Source: Cercis canadensis (Eukaryota > Streptophyta > Magnoliopsida > Fabales > Fabaceae). Taken from it: a stretch of 64,000 nt of DNA. The position numbers and the translations under genes are program-made. Each line of letters opens with the position of its first letter. Position 1 is the stretch's first letter. The notes beneath the pieces are model-generated. The model worked only from the letters and a program-made list of their open reading frames with translations. It was not told the origin of the DNA and did not search any database. The DNA lies in contig QAOA01002012.1 in the NCBI GenBank assembly GCA_003255065.1, positions 368,662 through 432,661 on the forward strand, in the 5' to 3' direction. Below, one piece after another: positions 32,428 to 43,391 of this stretch.

Positions 32428-35400
32428 TCACACTTGGAGATGTTGGCTGGATGGTCTTTGCAGTACGGCTTCTAGAGTTGCCCTTTTCTCATGGTCATCT
32501 TTAAATTCTATTCTCCTTCCATGACCTACAAATCAATGCCAATCTTTTAAATGGAGCCTACAACTAGAAGCATTTGGAAGTTCCTATAAAACTATACATC
32601 TTGTCAGTGCATCAATTCCTTATCTTTGCAACTATGTCAATGTCTTATCAAAACAGGCATGACACAAATTTGAAAATTGAGATAGAGTAGGAGTGATATT
32701 TTCAAATAGTTCTTAGATCAATAATATAGTGCAAGTGAGCGTGTCCTAAAACACAGTAATGCATGAAAAAAGGTTTGTAACAGCTCAAAAGACCATGATA
32801 AATACTAATTGACTCGTTACCATATGTCTTGAAAGTGCAACTAATAGATATGACATGATTTTCAGGATTCAACAGTTCACCATGCCCAACCATGAATATA
32901 GAAGTGGGATGTGAGGAAGAGAAGTATCATTAACACTAAAAAGCCAAAAAACGTGAATATTATAAACTAGTGAGGAGAAATGAATCAGGATAGGAAAGCA
33001 CAAAAAGGAATTTAATACCAAAAGATATGCCTAGCTTTTTCTTTTAGGACAAGAACGGAAAAAGATTATAAACATCTCAAATATCAATAGTGCAACATAA
33101 ACAACCATAAAAAAGTGATGCGCCTAATGTCAAGAAACATAAAAAAGTAAAGGCAAGATTAAGAGAAGTGATAGAAGTCAATCTTTTATTGATAAAAAAA
33201 AAAAAAAGAAATACACTGATAGAAGAGAAATAAAAATACCAAATTAAAGGATAAAATCTTGGGACAAAGCTATTGCTTGGTAAAAATCTGGGGACAATCA
33301 TGTTGCTTGGGGATTTTGATAAATTTTGCCAACATGGTTGGCCACTTTCTCAAGCAGTTTTGGCACTATTAAGAAGAACCATGATGAAGGACTGGTGAAT
33401 GTTCCAACAGAGATATAGTAACTGTAGCACTAAGGCTAGCCAGGAGCTATGTGGCAATAAAGCACATCAGCCATGATTTTGCTCTGCATATTCAACATAA
33501 CATTACACATGCATCGGCAACATCTGATGTAGAACCGATGGGGACAAAGTAGAAAGAGAGTAATGTAGGACCAAAAGAGTAGAGAGATGGGAGGAGAGAT
33601 TGAGAGAGAAGACAGAAAAGGGGCCGGAGAACAAGATCAATCACTCATGTAATAATGATAAATTCATCAAATATTCAAAAATTGTACATAATTAATAATT
33701 CTTAAACAATGAAACAACTAATATTAGGAGGATAGAGAACCCTAACTTGAATGATCCTGTTTCGAATGAAATCTTAATTCATTATCAACTAAATAATGAG
33801 TACCCTAATTATGAAAAATATCAGAACCATACAATATGATATAACCCATAATCTTACTAACTACATAAACCATAAGTGTTCCTGCTTTATACTGCATTGT
33901 TACTACTCCATACTCCACCAAAGAGACCACAAGAAAGAGAGACAGAGAAAAGGGGAAGGAACAAGACGGAAAGAGCATAGAAAACCAATAACATTCCATT
34001 TGTTTCATCATTGCTAATTTTCCTTTTTTATTCATTTCTTCTAATTCTGGTAAAAATCTTTAGCCAATTCTATAATAAGGGAAGCCATCTCATTCCAGGA
34101 TAAGTGAACCAACACCCTATTGAATTTGTAATGCTCTTCTATAAGCATTCCATCTTTGCCTTTAAATTCGACTACCTAAAAGTTTATCAATGTTTATTGT
34201 AAAGAATAAACACTCAGTTACCATTGGACCAATTGATTAAACCTTCCTAAACAGTAAATGCCAACATATGTGCTCTTCATTACACTTTTACAATCACTAA
34301 TCTCCACATAAGTGCTAAGGTTCTATCATGTGCAATAAGCCAATAATATGATATAAAGCCTCTCAACTAAATAGTTAACTTCAGAAGTTTCTGTACTTTG
34401 AAAGTACTGCTTTGCCTATGACATCTTAAACAAATTACCAATATATGTAATAAAGAGAGAACAATGATTAGATATTTGATTGTGGATCTAGAATTAGTAA
34501 GAGTACATATAGGCAATGAGCAATATACACATAAAGAAGGGGAAATGCAAACCAGGTATTATCCATTTGAAGTCCAGGTCTAATAACTTCCAGATGCTGT
34601 CTAGCTGCATGGAAACTGCAGAGTAATCAAATGATAAAAGACGAGCTTCATAATTTGAGGAAAGGACTTTAAAGGATAAATTAAATCTCATAATATCAAG
34701 GTTTGTTGAACCCTCAACAATTGTTGTAGAACATTTTTCATCAGAAAGTTCTCTGCAATGAACATCTATTAACTTAATTGAAGTCGTTACATCTATTGTT
34801 ACTAGTACCTGAACACTTATTGTACAGTTCACATATACTTAGCTTCCCAGATTCTGTCATGCCCATATGGTCCCCAGTGAATAAAATTTTCAGTGGCTTA
34901 TAAAATAAGCAAACTGATCCCTGGAAAATTACAATATATTGGAGTTCTAATCAGGGCTCTGACATCCTTCCATAACCAGAACTTCAAATTTGACTATTTT
35001 GATGGTATGAGAGAATGAAATAGATAGGAATACTTACTTCTGTATGACCTGGAGTGTGTATAAGTTGGACATCTTCCCCAAGGCTCCACGGACCTATCCC
35101 TTCTAGCTTCATCTCCACCTCGGCGGTAGAAACTTCAACCTGTAAGTTACCAAAATATCAGTCAAATATCCTATCTTCAGATCTGTGAAATATATTGGAG
35201 TTGCATGCCTTAACCCAACTAATAGAATATAAATATCACAAGCCTATGTTGATTTCTGCAACTGTCAAGTATGTGTTACCATTAATTTATTAACTACAGC
35301 AGACTAGGGATCAAGTGTAATACTAATATATTCTCTTCAGACCATATTTTCCTATTCAAACATCCTCGTGTAAATTTGTACTGCACTGCATAGGGAAGGA

Positions 35401-38400
35401 AACAACAAGAAATATTAAAATTCAAATAGGATGTTTGAAGGATGAGATAGTATCTGTACATCTGCTGAGTGCAGAATTCTATCACAATTTAGTCGCTTAG
35501 ACCAATTTCCATGATCTGCAACATCATCCCTATTTGTCAAACAATGTTAGCATCAGCTTTAACCAAAAGGCAATTCTCTTTTTTTTTTTTTTTTTTTTNT
35601 TTTTGCATTTTGGTCTACATCACCATACTTGTGGGTTAAGAAGATGTAGCGTGCCCCACCCAGCATCTCAATTTTACATCCGAGTCTCTCCGTGAATCTT
35701 GGGCTACAAAATAGCAAATTAAGAGTTTTGAAAAGTCAACTAGAAAAAAATAGAATCAATTCCATCTCTGATTACACCTTACAAATAAATATAAAAAGTA
35801 CTTTTGTACCCCTCTTCCATGCCGCATTCTCCATGACTCTGTTAATTATCTTTCTGAAATATTATTTCTTATGATTAAATTTCAGACCAAATATATAAGA
35901 TGAGAAAAAAAAAAAGATACCTATCTATAAGTATATTTCCTTTTGGATGAACAATCAAGTAAGAAGCTGCTCCATATGATTTCTCAGAATGATAACCACA
36001 GTGATAAACGCCCTGAAAGCATTCCGGTAATGATTCATTAAATGTATAGATAGAGGATGAAAATATAAAATGACAGAAATAGAGAGAGAAGCAAAGAAAA
36101 CAGTATTTTAATGAGCAAGAGAATAATTCATTCTCTACAAAAGAGAAAAAGAAAAGAAAAAAAAACTTGATTGCCAATTTAGTAGCTGAATATGACATAG
36201 TTACAAGTATGGGCTTCCGGTCAAAATCTGAGCGAAGAAGTTTTGCATGGACATTGACACAATTTCTTGAACATTTGTATACATAGATACAGGTACATAT
36301 TCATGTAACCATAATACATGCTCCTTCTAAAACAAGCAGGTATTTGAGATATCTTGATATTAGATACCCCAGTTTCAAATAATACCAGGAACTCACCCTT
36401 TGTTTGGTATGAAGATTAAAAATCATTCAAAATATACCTAGGATACTAATGAATTAGAGGATTCCCAGGCATCCTATTCCCATGATGTCGGCATTTAAGA
36501 TATTGGAGTATCTTATATACCAGTGTTAAAACGACGATGCATCAAATGATTTTGTTAATTAATGGAGCTAATCTAAAATATCAGAATCACAAATAAGTTG
36601 CTTAATGAAAAACTAAGAATTGCTAATGAAGGGAAGCAAGTTGCCATGGTTGTCAAACTTGTCAGTCAACCCATCTGTCATACAAGTTCTCATTTATAGT
36701 ACAAGAAATTGAGTTAAATCACATATAATTTGTCTATAGGTGAAGTTGAGGCAAACAAATGATTCACAGTTGTCTAATCACTACTCAACAGTTTTCATTT
36801 TCAAGCCTTTCCTGCTTGTAGTAGTTAAAAGTTTTCAACTTACATTACTTGGCTGCTGCCTCCTACTGCCAATGCATATAGTATGACATCAACTTGACAT
36901 ACCAGGCATGTGAAACAGGTGTTAATTAACATATATATCTGATTCCTCATACTCTTTTATGGTACATGCAAAAACTAAGAAAAATAAAATTTTTATTTAA
37001 AAAGTAAAACGAAAAGTTGATCTCTCATTTAAATTTGTAGAATAAGAAAGTTGGTTAAAATTATGTAATTCATTAGCCAATCTCTTAGAAGATATGGGTG
37101 AGAAAACCACAAATATTTAGATGAGAATGTAAATCCAACTTATGTTAACTAAAAAACGAATGGGAAGAGATTATAGGAAAAATCCCCTTTATAATAGTTT
37201 AAATAAAGATTAAATAATAATTTGTAAATATATAAGTAACTATGAAAAGTTGAAACTGAATATTTTTTGTTGGATATTAATATTACAATCAGTATTCTTT
37301 ATATATAAATTGGTTCAATCTTATTATTTTTATTCATATATGATGAAGGAATAAGAAAAAATATTAATATTTGTCAAGAAGTATTTTTAGAATTATCAGA
37401 AGAAAATAAGAAATAAACAGGCCTTTACCGGAAAGCGATATATGAGCCTCCATTATGTTAGTTTAGCCGTATTTTTTGGATAAAAAGAATAGAGACAAAT
37501 TTCCTCATATGGTTCGTCTTCAAAAATCAAACTCAATAGGATTAACATTAATAATTTGCTGCAGGTTCAGATGCCTCACAAAGCTCTTTCCCCTAACATT
37601 TCTGTTGTGTGCTTGCTTTATCCACTTGGCTGAAATCTAGAAGAGTTAGTTCTTAACATGGTATCATAGCCTCTTTTGACTAAGTGGTCAAGAAATTGAA
37701 TCATGTTGCCTCCATTTTCTCAATTAAATTAAAAAATTCCAGCACAAGGTATGAGTGGACCTATGCTTTATCCATGCTTCAAGTCCAAAGGGCTTTTGCA
37801 TATAGAGCCGTGTTAGATATAAAAATCATTCTTCCGCCTTCACTTAACAATTTTAAGCTTTTGGGTAGAATCGGTTCTTGACATTGGTCAGAAAATAAAA
37901 TAGAAGTATGGGACAGACAAAGCAACACACTAATGATTGACATGTTGAGTGAAAATTCCTACTATGTTATGTACAAAGTATAACTGACTGATAAAGTAAC
38001 TATGCAACATACAAAGTAACAAAGACATGCAATAACTATATTTGATATTTACCGGAATTTTGTGCTCATCAATTGGAATTGGAAATGAGTCCTGAGCTTG
38101 TAGAATATCACGAGGAGGCTTCTCTGTATGGATTGAACTTGTTGGACATGAGAGTAGGGCCTTAAAATAACAGTTTTAAGTTAAAAAAGATTATGTTGAT
38201 AACAGGACAATAAGACAAAATAAACAATAAAGACAACAGTAAAATGGAAAATTTCTTCAAATTGCATTCATGAAATTTTTAAGAACCAAAATTATAGGAA
38301 AAATTCACTTTTTGCTTTTTCTTCTTAATCCAGTAAGTTCTGCTAAATTGTAAAGTACCCTGGATGACAGGATTAGGATTCTAGTCTAGATGCTACTAGC

Positions 38401-41400
38401 ATTTTCTTGTGAAAACCAAGATTCTTATTGATGATTCTATCCGCATCCAGATACTATCCTTATTGCTAAATTTTGATGAAATTCAGAAACTCCTCGAGGT
38501 GAAAGCGTATGTTCAGTCTATTTTAGTTAAAAAGGAAAACATTCTTCCATCCTTGCTTAACAACTTAAACTTTCAGGTCAAGTGATCCTTGGACATAAAA
38601 GCAGAACCTGTTTGACTATTTAGATTCAGAACAAGCAGCGTTTGATGATTCATTTTTCAAGGATTTGGGCTAAAAAGAGGGTAAGGTTTCTTGTGCCATG
38701 TATTTCAGGCCAATTGCAAGAATCTATTTATGTAGAAAATATGCTTTTGGATTTATAGTGGAATAGGAGTGTGTTTTTGCATCCTTATGATGTTCATCAA
38801 TAGGGCAGTTTAAGAGGGTTTCTTCAGTGCATATTCAAAGATATCACAGAGCTGTCATGTTTTGAGGTTCTTTTGTTTCTAAGTTATTCTTCCTTCTTCT
38901 CATATTGATATGCTGTTAGAGGATATCTTGTCCTCCACTTTTGCATGGTCTTTTTCCTCTTTGATGCAGTAGAAAGATGAGAGAGCTACCTGTGGATGAA
39001 TTAAAGTAAAGATAGGAAAAGGATTGAAGTTGGAACAAAGAAAGAGGGTTCAAGGGGGTTTAGAAACCACTCAGATCACCAAAGATCATATTCATTATTG
39101 ATATCCCATATCATTCAACTACAGACGTTGTCTTCAGCAGCTATAATTCAAAAATGAGAAAGGATAATGGCAAAGGAAAAGGAAGAAGACACCTGCTTCA
39201 ATTCTTTGATGGAACCAGCAAACAGAAACAACTTACTACAATCATACAACATAACTACTCAGACATCAGAAGTCTCTTTCAAGAATACTTTTGTCCAAGA
39301 CAACTATTTTGAAATCGTGGATTAAAAGTTCATTTATATATATTAATATAAAAGAAACCCAAATCATTTTTAAACTTGTAAACAAATAAAAGGTAGTAGC
39401 AGGCACCTGAAGAGCTTTTAGTCGTTCCTCCTCACAAGTAGGCTGTTTGAACACTGCAGACATCCCATCAACTTGAGTGAAGATTTGCTGAAATAATTGA
39501 AATGGAAGACTCAGAAAAACTATCATAGAATGGTGTAAGTTAAATGATTGAAATAGAAGAGATTTAGAAAAATTATAAGTGCACACTTCAAAATCTATCA
39601 TAAAATGATCTCAGTCAAATTCTTTTACTAATTGGCTTGAAACTGTTACTCATGAAACCACATTCTTTGATAAAAAAGGAAGTAACAAATTGATAAAAAC
39701 ACTTAAAAATAACATGTAAAAAAGAATATAAAAAATTGAACTGATCAATAAATCAAAAAAGGATAGGGTTAAGGGTCAAAGGTTCAACTGCAGCTGAACC
39801 AGGGTTTAGCCAAGGTCAATATAAATAAACAACACATTCAAATTAGAATTATATGATATATCTAAAATTATTTAAGTTTTAAATGATGTTATAATTGATC
39901 CTAAAATTTTAAAACCTGCAATTTATTGAAATTTTTTTAATAACATTTATAAACTTTTTAGCAATTATTTAAGAGTACATTTCTTATTTTAAAACATTAA
40001 AAGTATATACTATGTCATTTCTTTTATAATCATCATAAATATTGGTCTGGTGGTAGTTTAGCCATTACATGAGGGCGTTATTGCTTCCTTCCAGGGGAGC
40101 CTGGGTTTGAGTCTCAACCCTTATTTCCGATCTATATTTATAATAAATGACTTTGAACTTCCATCTCACTCATAAATAAACTGCCCCAACCATCCAAACC
40201 AGGACTGGGTAAACTGATTTGCACTAATTTCACCTGACTTCACAGCAGTTTAAGTGATTTCATCAGAGGGTGTTCACCAGACTAGTTCTTAAATTATCCT
40301 GGTTGGCCAGTCAGTCAAGTTAAAATTTAAGAATATTTAGCAATTAGAAGGAGTTTATGAAGTAGAATGTCTACAGTATGCTGGCAAACAAAGTGTTCAA
40401 AGCCTAATCTGGTAAAATTTCAGGTCATTCTGAATCATATCCAAAAGTCCTTCGTAAAATTGCATATTTCATCACCAGGTAATAAATTAACTCTATCTAG
40501 ATACCTAGAAAATGAGGCACAAGGGAGATGCGGAAGTCTACACTTGTATAGAGGAAAAGCATAGTCATTTCAAGATACTGCTTTAGTTTGCAATGGGTTA
40601 CATGAGGCTTCAGTAAGATATAATTTAACATCCAGTTTGGAAAGCAGCTGAATCCAAATTTCTATGGAGCATCAAATTTGATATGTACAATAGCAGAACA
40701 GCATAGAGACACATCTAACTTGGGTTTTCTATTCAGACAGAATGTAAATTAAGTATGAGATGAGATCAGCTGATAATCGGCAAAGATAATATAACATCGC
40801 TGTATATGTTAAGGAAAAATTTGAAATATGCCTGGGCAACTTGATACAACTCCATCCAGTGAGTTCAATATATGGTCCTTTTTAGTTATTAAGGACACCA
40901 AAATACAATATTTAAGAAAGTGAATTTCCAGAAATGAGATATGTAGTCAATGACATGAAATTTCAGTTTCACAAGGTTTTGCTATCAAATTTACATCTCA
41001 TCTCCAAGGATAAAAATAAGGTAAGTAAACAGATTAATTGGATTGGCTTAGGCTTGTACACATGACCTAGTTACTTCATATTCCAAATACATTCTATGTT
41101 ATTTTTGGCATACTACAAGACGTCTTAGAAGTGTTCACTCTAGAGGAAAATCTAATTTAACATCGCTCATATTAACTTTGATAGAAAAAGATTGTAATAA
41201 GTAAATTTTAGTAACAATCGATTTGATATTTTCATTCCTCAAATAAAGTTCATCCACACTCCAAATATCATACCTATGAAAATCAACTCCATATGTTATT
41301 ATTTTTTTCCTGTTAGCTCTGTCAAATTTTCTTACCATGTAAAGATGTGTTCATTGCATTATATGGATTATAAACATTAAAAATACAAAAATCCAAACCA

Positions 41401-42721
41401 ACACAACAAGAGACCATAGGTCTATGCAGCAATAAAACTAACAACACTCTAAATTTGAAATTGTATCAAGATGGCTTCCTGTGGCCTTAAATCATCTTCC
41501 ATTATAACTGTCACTATCATCCATATGTTTGAAGGCAATTAGCTACAAATGTACTTCAAAGTTAGTTTAGCAGGTTTAGGTATGGTACGCAACCATACTG
41601 GTTTAAAACCAATAACAATAGATGCAAATAAATGCAGGTTCAAATAATTACCGGAGCCATCCAGCGGCAAGTATCACAGTCTATGCAAGTATGATCTGCA
41701 ACAAAGATGAGAACGAAAAAATCAGTGCATTTCTCAAATAAAGAGACCTAGAACTAGAGAAAATAACAAATACCACCACTCTGTCAGTGTACCATGTTCA
41801 ATGATAAACATTACCAAAATACAAGTAAGTCGGATATCTTAAGCAATCAACAGTTTACACAAGCAACTGAGCTTGGATTAATAAAAAGATCAGATAGCTA
41901 GAGGAATAAAGATGCAAGTTACATTTTTGACCCACTTTCAAGGAAGCTACCTAAAACATATATCATTTACCCAATCATCCTCTTGTTATAACATTTAATC
42001 ATCCCTATTTCTGTAATACATAATTTATAATTATTTCTTTCAATGGAAACCAGAAATTTCAGAACATCTCCTATAAAATATTATATATATGCGTGTGTGT
42101 GTGTATATATAATTTCAGAACATCAATAAAAACGAGACAGTAATTATTTGTTACACCATCTTACTACCAAACCTTTGTCATATCAACAACCAAAATACAC
42201 AAACTACACATGGGAGAACCAGACTTTGATTTTTTTATTTTTTTTTTCAAAAAACATTGAATCACCTGAATTTCTGCCAACTTATAACATACCCAACTTA
42301 TAGCTTCATATTTTCTCAGAAAAATATTCAATTTTCCAAAAAAAAAAAAAAAGAAAAGAAAAAGAAACAAGGAATAAGTAGAAGAAATTCCTTTCACTCC
42401 TTCAAGTTACCATACCACTTGACTATATTTCTTATAATATATACTGATTTTCTGTTTCAATAGTTATTTACCTACAAAGAACTCCCCATCTACGTTCTGA
42501 TTCCGTCTTCGCCTCCTGGAAGCAATAGTGGGTGTTTGGCCATGTGGGGTTTCAGTAGCTTCGATAAGAGTGATCCTAGACTTGTGAGGAATCGAAATGA
42601 AATCCTTGTGAGCTTTTCTAGATGGGAATGATACCTTGGAATTGAGAGAGGAAGAATGACAGATGACAATTGGGAGTCCTGTGCTACTTAGCACCTTACG
42701 ATTACAGCCCTCCATGGTCAA
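32428..42721 (-). CDS. Metallo-beta-lactamase-fold protein with ferredoxin-like segment, probably plastid, 364 aa
   Basis: Eleven exons join in phase: 42721-42472, 41695-41652, 39487-39407, 38160-38053, 36012-35921, 35703-35629, 35529-35460, 35139-35038, 34920-34809, 34615-34553 and 32525-32428. They give 365 codons with the stop. Residues 1-80 are rich in Ser, Arg and Lys and poor in acids, like a plastid transit peptide. A CIDCDTC motif (87-93) resembles an iron-sulphur ligand segment. The MBL fold covers about 160-340, with HKDDVADH (216-223), HTPGH (268-272), GDH (290-292) and PGHGRR (332-337). The usual HxHxDH keeps only its Asp-His end. Similar two-part proteins are known in plants (the Arabidopsis At1g29700/At4g33540 type, from memory); the substrate is unknown. 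A second ATG at residue 3 could also be the start. A TRIM lies in the exon 4-5 intron. No disabling change was seen. Confidence 0.9.
33540..33870. repeat. Dispersed repeat copy 3 (metallo-hydrolase intron)
   Basis: A GA-rich block, agatcaatcactcat and aggaggatagagaaccctaac occur in the order seen at 20300-20680 and 23340-23660, but more diverged. It lies in the last intron. Confidence 0.3.
37640..37883 (+). mobile_element. TRIM copy 2 in a metallo-hydrolase intron
   Basis: A degraded first repeat ends ttcttaaca at 37658. It is followed by tggtatcatagcc (37659-37671), close to the initiator Met-tRNA primer site, a short non-coding middle, and a second repeat (tgttagatat to ttcttgaca, 37811-37883). 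The second repeat and middle are similar to the element at 13392-13649. The left repeat is diverged, so the left border is uncertain. Confidence 0.55.
40044..40140 (+). mobile_element. Possible SINE remnant in a metallo-hydrolase intron
   Basis: A tggtctggtggtagtttag start and a later gggtttgagtctc resemble the A and B boxes of a tRNA-derived element at roughly normal spacing. No tail or duplication is clear. Confidence 0.25.
42081..42111. repeat. TA/TG microsatellite
   Basis: A short run of ta, then gtgtgtgtgtgt, then tatata, in the first intron of the metallo-hydrolase gene. Confidence 0.8.
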
Positions 42722-42823
42722 ACGCCTTTGTTATGCGCAAATGGTGACTTCTTGTAGCGTTGATCGAACTTAAATAAAAGGCTAAGCGTCTCTGCCGTCT
42801 GCCCCGAAAAGAAGAAAAAGGAG
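42722..42823 (-). promoter_or_regulatory. Remaining upstream region of the metallo-hydrolase gene
   Basis: Only 102 bp separate the start codon from the end of the Mutator-like element. The 5' leader and core promoter must lie here or extend into the element's terminal repeat. No clear TATA box was seen. Confidence 0.45.
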
Positions 42824-43036
42824 GCACTTTGACCAAGGTAATGTAGTTTAGAAAGTTAATTTCGTAAATAATGTAGTCAGAAACAATATTACATAAATAA
42901 TGTAGTTTAAAAAAAATTAAAAATTAAAAAAAAAAACGTTGGCGTCAGACGCGGGGCCCACAGGCGCGCCGTGGGCCCGCCGGCGCATTCTCAATGGACG
43001 TGCCGTGGGGCCCACGGCGCGTCCGGTCTTGTCGTG
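42824..43036 (+). repeat. Left terminal inverted repeat of the Mutator-like element
   Basis: The outer part is AT-rich (aatgtagtttagaaagttaa) and the inner part is very GC-rich, with tandem near-palindromes of the type ccgtggggcccacggcgcg. It matches the complement of 49860-50071 with few differences. It ends 102 bp upstream of the metallo-hydrolase start codon. Confidence 0.88.
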
Positions 43037-43391
43037 CACGCCAGAGCTGACCGTTGAATCTGCAGGTGTGTGCCACGTGTCAGCTCCCCATCCAGCCATT
43101 TGAAGGCCGAACGGGGACGTGACACGTGGCAAAGTTTTTGGCCCTTTCTCTCCTCTTCCTCCGCCCTTCCCCTTTGAATTCCTCATTCACTTCTCCACTT
43201 CTCAACTTCTCTACTTCTCTGCTTCTCAACTTCTCTGGTTCCTTGCTTCTCATTTTAATTTTTTTGCTTCTCTTCTTAACTTCTTTGCTGCTTGTTGTTC
43301 CTCTTGTTGAGCTATAATTTTTTTTTTTCTTATTACGTTGATTTTGTATCCATTGTACTAGAAGTTATTTTTTATTTTTTTGGTGTACATT

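Noticed and set aside
32150-32524. 124-codon plus-strand frame
   Set aside because: It overlaps the last metallo-hydrolase exon on the other strand and has no recognisable motif.
35618-35640. Reading THKYGD in the metallo-hydrolase
   Set aside because: The GTATGG at 35628 is the donor. Joining to 35529 gives the in-phase HKDDVADH motif.
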